Of a stretch of 64,000 bases of DNA, positions 11,983 to 22,800 are shown in pieces. The position numbers and the translations under genes are program-made. The DNA is from Omphiscola glabra (Eukaryota; Mollusca; Gastropoda; Lymnaeidae), in the NCBI GenBank assembly GCA_964017045.1, contig OZ024794.1:49357013-49421012 (forward strand), in the 5' to 3' direction. Within the stretch, counting starts at the first letter, position 1. Each line of letters starts with the position of its first letter. The notes beneath the pieces were generated by a model that had not been told where the DNA came from, did no database searches, and saw only the letters and a program-made list of their open reading frames with translations.

Positions 11983-12593
11983 TTGGCCACTTGCTACTAG
12001 TTGGCCACTTGCTACTAGTTGGTCACTTGCTACTAGTTGGTCACTTGCTACTAGCTGGTCACTTGCTACTAGTTGGCCACTTGCTACTAGTTGGTCACTT
12101 GCTACTAGTTGGTCACTTGCTACTAGCTGGTCACTTGCTACTAGTTGGTCACTTGCTACTAGTTGGTCACTTGCTACTAGTTGGTCACTTGCTACTAGTT
12201 GGTCACTTGCTACTAGTTGGTCACTTGCTACTAGTTGGTCACTTGCTACTAGTTGGCCACTTGCTACTAGTTGGTCACTTGCTACTAGTTGGTCACTTGC
12301 TACTAGCTGGTCACTTGCTACTAGTTGGTCACTTGCTACTAGTTGGTCACCTGCTACTAGTTGGTCACCTGCTACTAGTTGGTCACCTGCTACTAGTTGG
12401 CCACTTGCTACTAGCTGGTCACCTGCTACTAGTTGGTCACCTGCTACTAGTTGGTCACCTGCTACTAGCTGGTCACCTGCTACTAGCTGGTCACCTGCTA
12501 CTAGTTGGTCACCTGCTACTAGCTGGTCACCTGCTACTAGTTGGTCACCTGCTACTAGTTGATCACCTGCTACTAGTTGATCACCTGCTACTA
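11983..12593. repeat. 18 bp minisatellite, ~34 copies, two sequence blocks
   Basis: Unit ttggtcacttgctactag. The left part (to about 12345) is dominated by cacttg and the right part by cacctg, a sharp switch showing regional homogenisation. The unit is six codons with no stop on either strand, so 210-217 codon open frames appear on both strands (DQLVAS and VGHLLL repeats); these are not taken as genes. Confidence 0.97.
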
Positions 12594-12596
12594 TTG

Positions 12597-13317
12597 TCCT
12601 CATTTCCCACTGCTTATCACCAGTTATGGATAACTAGCAAGTAAAGCTTTTTGGATATATTTTTTTTAAAATAAACACGTCATGCGCCTTTCATTATTTA
12701 CAGGTCGTATATTCTAATTTCGAATCCGTCAGTAAATATTGACCAGCAAATATTTCCCAAAACCTGTAACAAGGGGTTCGTTTCGAATAAAAAAAAATTT
12801 GGAATGTTAATAATGTATCTATATAAATGTATATGTCTTACTATGTTGACTTTGGAAATAAAATAACGCTACATAATATAAAGTTAGTGTGACACATGAA
12901 TAATCCGGTTAATGGAACACATGTTTCAAGCCCATGAAAGAGGACCTCAAACGGGGTTGCGAATGGATTTATGTGGGGGGTGGATGGGGCAGGGGAGGGG
13001 GGGGTCTAAGATAGAATAAGAGAAGTATTGGATTTTTAAATAGTTTTTTTTTCTTTATTAATTGGTGTCTTAAATTTTGTGTTACAATTTCAATCATGAC
13101 ATTAAATATGTCACCAATGGAAAATTAAGTTTTAAATTATATTACTTTCCAAGATTTTACCCTATCTAAGAGCCCTTTTTCCCCAATATATCTCGGTCAG
13201 GGCACTTTGCTTCTAGGTGATATAAAGAAGAAAATGGCATTTTCTAAAAAAAAAATTACCAGTTATTTCCCGGGATGGGAAACCGTGGTGTAAATTTGGA
13301 TAGACTTCCCACATGGC
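12597..13317. other. Intergenic, nothing recognised
   Basis: AT-rich with G runs (12990-13008); no exon or element ends supported. Confidence 0.4.
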
Positions 13318-13455
13318 GGCCATTCATGGGTCCTATGAGGCCATTCATGGGTCCTATGAGGCCATTTATGGGTCCTATGAGGCCATTCATGGGTCCTATG
13401 AGGCCATTCATTCATGGGTCCTATGAGGCCATTCATGGGTCCTATGAGGCCATCC
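13318..13455. repeat. 21 bp minisatellite
   Basis: Six to seven copies of ccattcatgggtcctatgag plus g; one copy carries a 4 bp ttca insertion. Seven-codon unit, giving the PFMGPMR pseudo-frame. Confidence 0.95.
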
Positions 13456-14163
13456 ATTCAATACGTACCCAAAAAGTCAAATTTTCTACCCCCCCCCAAC
13501 CTCCCTCCCAGTGTACTTTTTGGATCCCCCCCAAACCAATTCGTACGTAAAAAAATCTTTCTAGCCCTACCCACCCCAAGCCCACAAAAAATAATACAAA
13601 CAAACAATTCTAAAAATACTTTTTACATCATTATGACGTCACATACATTTTTTTTAATGTGTCATTGTGGCGGGTTTACACCGTCCACTGTTTGTTTTTT
13701 TATTAGCCCTCGGGTGGAGCCATGATAATAGGGAAAAGGGGGCAGACTCAATATCATTTTTCTACATAATAAGGCCCACCATTTTCCGGTTTCGACCCGG
13801 CTTCCGCGTTTCCTGGGGTGGGGTGGGTGGATACGTCTCACGCACGTTAAACAAAGTGTGGACTAAATGTTACTGTAAAGCTGCTATTAGTGAGTAATAG
13901 TTGAGCGAAATCTAGTGAAAACACAAGGCAACATTATGAAGATAATTTCTACAAAACATTGCGTTTAATATGTTTACAGTATTAGAGATATAAATATGTT
14001 GTTGTTTTTTTACAGTCAAAGATACATGATGATTATTGTAGACATTTTTAATACATGTACCTACTTTCTGCCGAGACTCCTTTCCAGGCCTTACGCAAAC
14101 ACAAGCAAAATCTCCAAACATGACAACCCCCTACCCCTCAGTGCGTGCGTACCATATGGATGG
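13456..14163. other. Intergenic, nothing recognised
   Basis: C-rich tracts at 13489-13530 and ordinary AT-rich sequence; open frames here show no protein family. Confidence 0.4.
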
Positions 14164-14171
14164 CCCGTATG

Positions 14172-14345
14172 CAGTGGCGTAGTGAGCTTAACTCGCGCCC
14201 GGGGCACAATACCTTTTTAGCGCCCCACCCGCCCCCTATTCGAAAACCATACAATATTATATGTAAAATATACCATTTGGCGCCCCTTTGTGAGTAGCGC
14301 CAGGGGCACGATGCCCCCCTTTGCCCACCCCTCGCTACGCCACTG
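14172..14345 (-). mobile_element. hAT MITE, family A copy 1 (inverted orientation)
   Basis: Terminal inverted repeats cagtggcgtagtgagc and gctacgccactg. Interior has gcgcccggggcacaatacc and catttggcgcccctttg. Perfect 8 bp target duplication cccgtatg at 14164-14171 and 14346-14353. Reverse orientation relative to the copies at 15296 and 30841. Confidence 0.93.
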
Positions 14346-14353
14346 CCCGTATG

Positions 14354-15169
14354 TTGCTGTACATTGGATATGTGGCCAACCCTAGGCTATAGAAATAAAT
14401 ACCGGTAATAACATCTTTCTTCGAACGTTGGTTCGAGTAAATTTTTAATAATTTACCTTTCAATTTTAACTTCGACTTATTTAAACTTTTTCGGAACATG
14501 AAAATTTCGTAAACAATTATTTACTTTCTTCTAAAGACAACAAATTATTACTGTAATATTATAATTGTTCGACACATTAACTCTATTTAGAAAGTGAAAT
14601 ATATACAGAAAAAACATCAAGTCAATGATTAAAAAAAAAACTATTTTCTTTTATATCGATACGGGTTTATGCAGACCGCCCTCAACATTAAACTTTAACT
14701 TTATATCTAAACATTCTAAAAATTCTAATGATATCCCACATTTTCTTATATAAATGGAAGAATATGAAAGGCAAAGGGCGAACTTACCGCGTGATTACAA
14801 TACGTACAAATAAGAGTTGCGGGTATAATTATGCTGTTAATATTCTTGTGTGTTTGAGTGGTTGATAATCTGATGACATTTAAACGAGAAAAAGCTTGTG
14901 CTATTTAATTAATTAAATATAACATTTTTGTCCATAACTACAAGTTTTTTTTTTATCTTAACGAAAATAACTATTAATTAATTCATACTTATAGAAAAGT
15001 TAACTATTAAAATTAAGTTTTCGTTCCCAGACCTTGAAAGCATCCACTCTCATTTTTGGGAGTAGTTATTTATAACTTACCCCTCAAACAGTAGCTGTAA
15101 TTTAAACAAAGATTTAGCAAGGTCAAGTTGTTTTTTTAGTTCAGTTGTTTACGTGCGCAAATAAGACGC
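14354..15169. other. Intergenic AT-rich DNA, nothing recognised
   Basis: No exon or transposon end seen. Confidence 0.4.
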
Positions 15170-15192
15170 AGTAATTGACAATCATTGTGTAC

Positions 15193-15680
15193 TCATTCTT
15201 CTGGTTCTGAGTCAGACTCCACCAGCTTAATACGCTTGGCATCAGGCTCGCATGTGGTTTCATGGGTACTGTCAGTATCATCATTAGTCTGCAACCAGTG
15301 GCGTAGTGAGGGGGGAGCAAGGGGGGCGCATCATGCCCCGGGCGCTACTCACAAAGGGGCGCCAAATGGTATATTTTACTATATATTGTATGGTTTTCGA
15401 ATAAAAGGGGGGGGGCACTAAAAAGGTATTGTGCCCCGGGCGCGAGTTAAGCTCGCTACGCCACTGTCTGCAACTGATCATCATTCAGAGTAAATGCAAT
15501 CTGTTGCCTAATGAGTGACCAAGATCCTTCTTTTGAATCGTGGGACGAGCACTTCAAGTTTTTTAATCGTGGATCAAGTGATGTTGCGATCTGTAATGTT
15601 TCAATACTGGTCATACCAGCTACATGTTCTTTAATGTCATTAATAGAAGATGCATTGAATCTGGAAATTTAGCCTGGATC
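15193..15680 (-). pseudogene. hAT transposase C-terminal fragment, split by a MITE
   Basis: Reading the minus strand and ignoring the MITE gives a peptide containing IATSLDPRLKNLKC, WSLIRQQI and an acidic tail VESDSEPEE before a stop at 15193. The LDPRxK motif is the hallmark of the region before the hAT dimerisation domain in ZBED-like transposases. The catalytic and BED portions are missing or broken. Confidence 0.65.
15296..15466 (+). mobile_element. hAT MITE, family A copy 2
   Basis: Ends cagtggcgtagtgagg and gctcgctacgccactg; perfect 8 bp target duplication tctgcaac at 15288-15295 and 15467-15474. Inserted into the hAT transposase relic. Confidence 0.94.
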
Positions 15681-16187
15681 ATCACCATTTATAATCATGT
15701 GCTTTGTCAATGACGATAACAATGACAATACACGACACACACTGGTGACCGCCAAGGATGACAGTTGATTGACAGAACAGGTCTAAAACATGTTTAAAAC
15801 CACGACGCATTTTGAAATATTTTCCCAATCACTGTTTAAAAGTTTTGAAAATTTATGCTGCTTTTCTTCCTGTGATATATATATAGGTGTTATTGCTTCT
15901 CTTGCCTGCAGCAGACGTTAAAGCATCACAAAAATACAGTTCCATCCTGATCCTGATGGAACATCTTGCTGTAGTTTGCGCAGTGGCATGGTGACTCACT
16001 ACAGTTTTGTAATTCGGTAGTGTTTGTGGCACATCTTATATTGTATACTGTCATTTTTGCCAATTGAATTCCGATAAATTGGTTTGTGATGGGCGGAAAA
16101 TTTGGAATTCGATTAATCGTTAATCCAAAATTTAATCGTTAAAAAAAGACGATTAAGAAATCTTTAATTTCCGCAGCCCTAATCTTT

Positions 16188-16612
16188 CCCCAAAATTGTA
16201 TTTGATGCCCCCCAAATACTTATCATTATATAGCCTACTAGTCAAACCAAACATAAGTTGTTACTAGGCCTATTATAATATTTTATTTTTTATTTTTTTA
16301 AACAGCTTATTTTTGTGTGTGTGTGGTCTGTTAACAAACACAATCCAACATTTGATAATCTTACAGGGGGGATAACTCTAATATTATTACTATATTAACA
16401 GGGCGATACCATATGTAAAGAAAAAACAACTCGAATACAATTTATTTCATGACGACGAGAGTAATGTGAGGCTAAGTAATCAGCCCTACGTCAGATTTCC
16501 TAATCAAGTAGTTGGCCTACATTTATTTTCAAAAATAAAATAATTATAAAATTCAGCCATAGCATTAATTTAAATCGGCTGTTTAATAAAACGTTTCATA
16601 ATCCCCCCCCCC

Positions 16613-16649
<37 letters not shown>

Positions 16650-17223
16650 GCCATTTTAAAATGTTTCTTATTTTGGCTATATCATTAATATAATGTTTGG
16701 TATTACATGTTTTTTCCACATTTCCTCCAGTTCCCCCCCCCCTTTTTTTCCCAACAAACACACACAACAGCATATATGTGAACTGTTCCATTTAGAATAA
16801 AATTGCGTTCTACAAGTCACCAGTCACGTGTAAAAGGGGCAAAAGGTATTACGGTCCCATTTTAGGGGAATCCAATAAAAGAGTGAAATATAAAAATAAA
16901 AATTAAGAAAATTTGAAAGTATGCTTTATTTACTTCACTTTTGTCATCATAAAGTCTTTTCATTTGGTCCTATAATTGAATTTTAGGGCATACACTCAAG
17001 ATATTGATATATTTCTCAGTGGGCAACCAACAGGTTTGCCAACTCAAAAAATAAACAACAACAAAAACAACAACAAATAAATAGTGAAAAAAACAATAAA
17101 TTTTTTACGGACAAATATTCAAAATCTTTATACCATTTTTACTGACAAATACAGCTATTTACGGACACATTTTGAAAATGAACCTACGAAGCTAAAGAAA
17201 ATTGAAATAGGGCTAGTCGCATG
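16188..17223. other. Intergenic, with (TC)n tract
   Basis: Contains a C run followed by a (tc)n microsatellite at about 16603-16646 and a (tg)n at 16314-16325. No gene supported. Confidence 0.45.
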
Positions 17224-17396
17224 CATTGGCGTAGCTAAGGTGAGTGCCAACTGGGAGGGGGCAAGATTGTTGCCGCCCCTTCCACGAAAAAACTCTGCAG
17301 TTGGCCTAAAATGCCACCTTTACCATATAACGAAAAAGAGCGCTGCCAAGGGTTAACCGCCCCCTCCGCAACCCCCTACCTACGACTACGCCTCTG
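17224..17396. mobile_element. hAT MITE relic, family B-like
   Basis: Left end cattggcgtagctaagg and right end ctacgactacgcctctg are inverted relatives of the family B ends; interior is GC-rich like the other copies. Target duplication not clear. Confidence 0.55.
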
Positions 17397-18213
17397 ATTG
17401 TATGACTATGTTTAAGGCTATGTCTAATCTCACTCTATGTCATGTGACCAAGAGGATTTAGCCTATTTTATAACTAGGGCTGTCCGGAACCCGCCTGAGG
17501 ATAACTGCTCGGGAAATTCTCTGATACCCGATTTTAAGAAAATATATTAAAAATGGATTTTTATGGGTCGCTTGCTGAAACAATGGACTAAAAGCAAGTA
17601 GTGATTTATATTTAATTAATTCTTTTTTTTTCTTTTTACTTTACGTCTTAATCTTTGAATTACAATCTAAATCATGGCATTAAATATGTCGCCAATTAAA
17701 TTATATTTGAAAATTAAGTTTTAATTTGTTTCCCTTTCCTAGAATTTACCCTATGTAAAACATGCCTCCCTCCCCCACATTATGGTGATAATGGTCACTT
17801 TGCTTCCACATAAATGTGTTTTTGCAATATCGATACCTATAAAAAATATTCGCGTTCACAATAGCCTGTATTTTGTTTATATTCCGTCACCACCTCCTTG
17901 CATCATCATTCTCGCTGAAGGACTGCGCTAAGCATGGAGTACACTTCTACAGCCAGCGGTGAACTTTGGACCCATTTGACGAAGCGTTGGTATCCGTGTC
18001 GGCAATACAAGTACATAGTTGTTGCATATATCGAAATGAATTAGTAAACATGTTTGGCCAATAATATAGTTATTTAGGGTAGACCTATTACACTTACACT
18101 ATTATTAGTATTTGTAATTTTAAAAAAGTAAAGCATAGTAGTCCTAAGTAGTAGTTAATCGAAAGAATTGCGTAATTACCTGCCTAATATAGGGCATAAA
18201 ATATAATAGGTTA
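17397..18213. other. Intergenic, hAT-end fragment at 17485
   Basis: tagggctgtccggaaccc at 17485 resembles an isolated hAT terminus; the rest is AT-rich with no gene. Confidence 0.35.
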
Positions 18214-19165
18214 TAAGGTGACCAAACGTCCCGTAAAAAAACGGCATTGTCCCGTTTTTCAAAGATCGTACCCCGTCTCTCGGGACGCCTAAAGTAAAAT
18301 CTAAATGTCCCGTTTCTAAAACCAAACACACTTTCAAATCTAAAACTTTCTAATTTATAATATTAATATAATAATTAAAGTAATATTTTGGCTAGCTGAG
18401 TGTAGCCAGTGATGTGGGCACCCGTGATGGCTGCACTGTTCCCCCTCCACCACCCTGCCGATGCTGCATAAATGACAGTGTCCCTACCATTAATGCCATT
18501 ATAGTGAAAGACACCAGACTTGAAGCCGCAAAGGGTGGGGTAGGAGTAGGACCAGGGCCGACCCTAACAATTGCGGGGCCCTATGCGAAACGGATTGCGC
18601 GGGCCCAGTCTGGGTAGGAATAAGGATAATAAGTTAAAATTAAGATTTTGTATTAGAAAATAAATTTGGGGCGTGGCCTATGAAAGTGCGGGACCCACTG
18701 CGGCCGCATAGGTTGCAGTGGCCTATGGCCGGCCCTGGGTAAGACGTAACTGAGTAGAAACCAATTTGATTCCGCGTGTAATTTGTGTAATGTGTTAGTT
18801 TTATGTGTGATCCCTACCGCCTGGCTGTTGTTGTCAGAGTGACAGGTGTTCGTGTTGGGTACCGGTTTTGAACTTTATTCTTTAATTTTATATTATCTTC
18901 TCATATAGACTATAATTATGCCCAAGCGTCAATGTAAGTTTATGGAGGAGTATTCCAAAGCCAAAGAGTGGAACTATATTAAAAAGGGACGCTATTTTTG
19001 TTTATGATATGCCTCAGAGTTTAAATAAAATTAAAAAAGTCAAGGTAAATAGTTCAAATGAGCATATTTCAATAAACAGTTTCCTGCGGAAGCCCCCCGG
19101 ACCGCTCTATAGCTGGAGGGTATCCCCCCCAAACAACCCTACTTGGGTGTGTCCCGATTTGGTTA
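18214..19165 (+). mobile_element. Decayed hAT transposon with nested MITE
   Basis: The left end aaggtgaccaaacgtcccg and right end tcccgatttggttaccct are inverted counterparts of a hAT terminus (TAGGGTGACCAxxCGTCCCG type). Inside, 18919-19004 reads MPKRQCKFMEEYSKAKEW and then breaks, resembling the start of hAT-derived zinc-finger transposases. Its right end lies about 400 bp before the SLC22 start codon. Confidence 0.55.
18553..18737. mobile_element. hAT MITE with cagggccg ends, nested
   Basis: Ends cagggccgaccctaa and ggccggccctg (the common hAT cagggccggc terminus). Flanks agtaggac and ggtaagac match 6 of 8. Interior GC-rich, with gcggccgcatagg. Confidence 0.65.
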
Positions 19166-19567
19166 CCCTAACCTAATATGAAGATTTACACGTAACTCAT
19201 GTCATGACATTTGTCTTGTCAAAATAGGCATCATTTGTAGTAATTAAGTTGATCCTTGTAACTGCTAGCTAGGGATGTTTATGCACAAAACAATAAATGA
19301 CTATTATAAAATATAAGTTAAGATTAACAGTAGGCATATATTATACTAGTAGTTATAATCATAGTGAGTTGCAGTTCACTGTGCTGCATGCTTCTATATT
19401 AAATAATAGATGGGGTTGCTTTTCCAACCAGTATGATTGCCAGTCTTGTGTATCAAATAATAATTTTGCTGATCCTCAGTTGAAATTACTAATTAACCCC
19501 TGTTCAATTATTTTGTTCACAGATTCAACTATGTCAAAGATTGAAGACTTTTTTTTGAGATTTTCAG
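19166..19567. other. 5' flank of the SLC22 gene
   Basis: No TATA or other element I can defend. A polypyrimidine tract and AG at 19552-19567 (tttttttgagattttcag) could be the acceptor of a 5' UTR exon joined just upstream of the ATG. Confidence 0.4.
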
Positions 19568-19582
19568 CTGCTCAGATTTAAC

Positions 19583-19831
19583 ATGTCAGAATATGAGAAT
19601 GTTCTTCAAAAGATCCGACCATTCGGACCATATCAAATACGAACTTTTATTTTAGTGTCCCTGTTTGAAACTCCACTAGCATGGGCAATGTTAGTGCCAA
19701 TATTTTCTGCTGCTAATCCAGGATATTTTTGTTCTTCACCAGTAGGAAATAAAACATCAGACTCAATTTGTAATAAAAATGCTTGTCAAACTATACAATT
19801 CCATCAAGATTTTACATCAATTGTCACTGAG
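19583..19831 (+). CDS. SLC22 exon 1
   Basis: Residues 1-83, from MSEYENVLQKIRPFGPYQ through the first membrane span to TSIVTE; ends phase 0 at GAG|gtcagt. The N-terminus aligns with the usual SLC22 start (acidic, then FGxYQ), supporting this ATG. Confidence 0.93.
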
Positions 19832-22800
19832 GTCAGTATTTTGTGTTTCTGAATATGTTATAATTTCAGGTATCATTTTTGAAAATGAGTTCCATTTTTT
19901 TTAATGTTACCGTATTCATCATTTTACAAAAAAGTTAATGCAACAAAAATATGTATTTTCTGCTTCTGTTTTTTCCAGTGGCATCTGATTTGTGACTCTA
20001 AGTACATCAGTGAGCTCATAACATCATTGCAAATGGTAGGGGTCTTGATTGGAGCACTTGTTACTGGTCAGCTAGCAGATATCTTTGGTAGAAAAAAAGT
20101 TCTTTTCATTGAATATGCACTGCTCATAATTTTTTGGTTCAGTACAGGATTCGCTCCAAGTTGGGAAATTTATGCCGCCTTAAGATTTGTTGTGGGAGGA
20201 CTCATTGGTGGTAAGCTGGAAATGTTTTTATCAATAAATTTTATTTTAACCATCAGTTGACTTTTTGTCAGCCCGTACATTGTTAGGTAAATTTATTATT
20301 TTTTATTCTTTCACTAGTAGAACTAAAAGATTACTTTTATTGTGGTTTTCAGGTTGCCTAGTTGTTAATTTTGTGCTTCCACTGGAGTTTGTGACACCAG
20401 AATGGCGAACATTTTGTGGCTGCATAGGTTTCTGGGCTGTGGGTCTCATGACTTTAGCACCCTGGGCTTACTTTTTGAGAAACTGGAGGCATTTAGATAT
20501 TGCCATGTCTGCAACTAGCATCATGCTTTTACCCTTATGGTGGTGAGTGCCTATGTTTTTATTGGCTACTGTGACCTAGGAATCTGTATGCAAATTTACT
20601 TAAATCAACCATGTGAATTTTAAATAAATGCACACTTTTTTTTATTATAGAGGACTCATGAAACTATTCATAATTACGATGTTTTTAGGTATATTTTTTT
20701 CCTTCTCTCTTCATTCAGGCTGATTGATGAGAGTCCCAGGTGGCTATTAAGTCGCGGCCACCTTAAGGAGGCTAGCGACATACTTATAAAGGCAGCAAAA
20801 TTTAACAAACGTCAAGTTCCTGATCTGAGCTGTTTAGACCAATTTGTCAAGGTAAGAACGATTTATAAGCAAATCTTTATGTAAATTTCTACCATTTAAG
20901 GGTCTTAACACATGAAGTACTATAAACTGTTGGCAGTTGTCTATTCCAGAGCTCCGCAGCTGGTTTGCTGCATCACACTTGTGTACCATGTGTGCCATCA
21001 GACCTTGCTAGGTGTGCCACAGCAAAATTCCTCAAAAGGAATGAAAAGTCATGGGGACGATTTAAATTTGGAAAAGTTTGTTTACACTTCCAGAAAGGTC
21101 TACATTATACTAGATAGAAGGAGAAATACTCTCTGGTCAATGAATTTCTAGACTTTCTGTTCTGTAGGGAGCTGACTCTTTCACTATAAATACGACAGTT
21201 GACTGTGACCAGACCTGTTTACTCTTATGATTTTGGCATACAGTGTACTATTTTTATATGCCTTTTATGATTGTATGCCAAGACTGGACAGAACTATGAT
21301 TTCAAGAGACTGGGTTGCAAATACAAAAATACATTCAGGTAGTTTTTTCCAATAGAAAGATAAAAATTATTTTAAAGTGCATTTTCTATTGTTAGTTTTA
21401 ACTTGCATCTGCGTTCTACAACTAGCAGTGGTGGATTGAGAAATATAAGTGATTGGGGAACATTCTATAATAAAATTTTGTTTGCCCTGAGAGGGGAATG
21501 GAGCGGTAGTGACAATTTTAGTAAATTCACTGCAATCCATACAGTACATACACAGTGAGGGGAGAAGGGGGTTATTGATTTTTTAGATTTTGTGTAAAGG
21601 TCATGGCAGAAAGTACGTAGGTTATTAAAAAATTCTACAATATTCATCCTGAAAATTCCAAAAAATATATTTATATCTTGAATCCTGTGTTAAATTCTAA
21701 CTAGTAAACTTAAAAATAAGGAATGCATAAACAAAATAAAGGATTGGGATTTGTGACATAAAAACTATTTTAGAACACTCAATACAGCTTAACACTTTTT
21801 AATACCCCCTCTTCCTTTCACCCATTTACAGCTTGTGCTAGTTATGAGACTGTTGTATGTTAATGGGAAATAGGCATAATTGATATTTATATTTCCCCCA
21901 TGTTAATTTGAATTGATATACTTTTATGAGCTTCTTCTGAGCTAACTGCATCAATCGTCAATAAAATAGATTCATCAATCTAAGTCTGGTTAAAATATAA
22001 GACATTAACAATTTCATTGAAACATTATCTCCCTGGAAAATAAATTTACAAACTAAATTCTGCAACAGCACATCTGCTAAATTAATATGCAGTGACATAT
22101 TCATAAAAAAATGGATTAAGTTACTTAGTTGTTATATACTGATATGATATTTTAAAACTGTTTTTAGATGATCAGCAAGATTTAGTGTATGTTGAAGCTG
22201 AAAAGCCATACAATATTTCTCTGTACTTTAACATTCTAAGAAGTGCTTAATGAATGAACTAATGAAGGGTTTTTTAAGCTGATTTGTGTCCTTTTCTAAC
22301 TTTAAATTCCAGCATTAAAATAAGATGCATAAAAAATGGCATTATAATGCTTGTATTTACTGCAGAGAGAACGGATTAGAAAGGATGAAGAAAAGAAGTA
22401 CTCTTATTGGCATCTCTGCAATTCATTGACTCTAACGAAAGGATCTCTCATTTGTATGTTTGGATGGTAAGACTTTGCCAAGTAGATTTATTCTTAATAA
22501 TATTCAGGCTTTTTTTTTTTTTTTGGTACTTTCAATCCCCACAGCATGTTAATAGTAAATTCATATTAAAATTTATATAATACTTAAATTTAGTGTTGTT
22601 TAAGAAAGTAGAACAGTAATTGAAATGTAAAAAGAGAAACAGTTAGTAACTAAGCTAACATGACAGATTTTAAGTAATGATCTTAAGTTTAGTTATCAAA
22701 CTTGACAAAACACTGTTGTGATATTCAAAGTTACATATATATATGTGAAGTTTTGTTTTAGTCTACATCATTAATGCCCATACCATATATTGCTTCATAT

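Larger units (their letters stand above)
15170..16187 (-). mobile_element. Decayed hAT (ZBED-like) DNA transposon
   Basis: The minus strand begins at the right with tagggctgcggaaatt, a hAT-style 5' end, followed by an AT-rich leader, and carries a transposase C-terminus at the left. Internal deletions and frame breaks; the left terminal repeat is not recognisable. Interrupted by the family A MITE at 15296-15466. Confidence 0.65.

Noticed and set aside
11971..12644. 210 and 217 codon frames with DQLVAS/VGHLLL repeats
   Set aside because: Both strands are open because the unit is 18 bp without stops; opposite-strand symmetry argues against coding.
21367..21647. Short minus-strand frames in SLC22 intron 4
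   Set aside because: No motif or splice support; AT-rich intron sequence.
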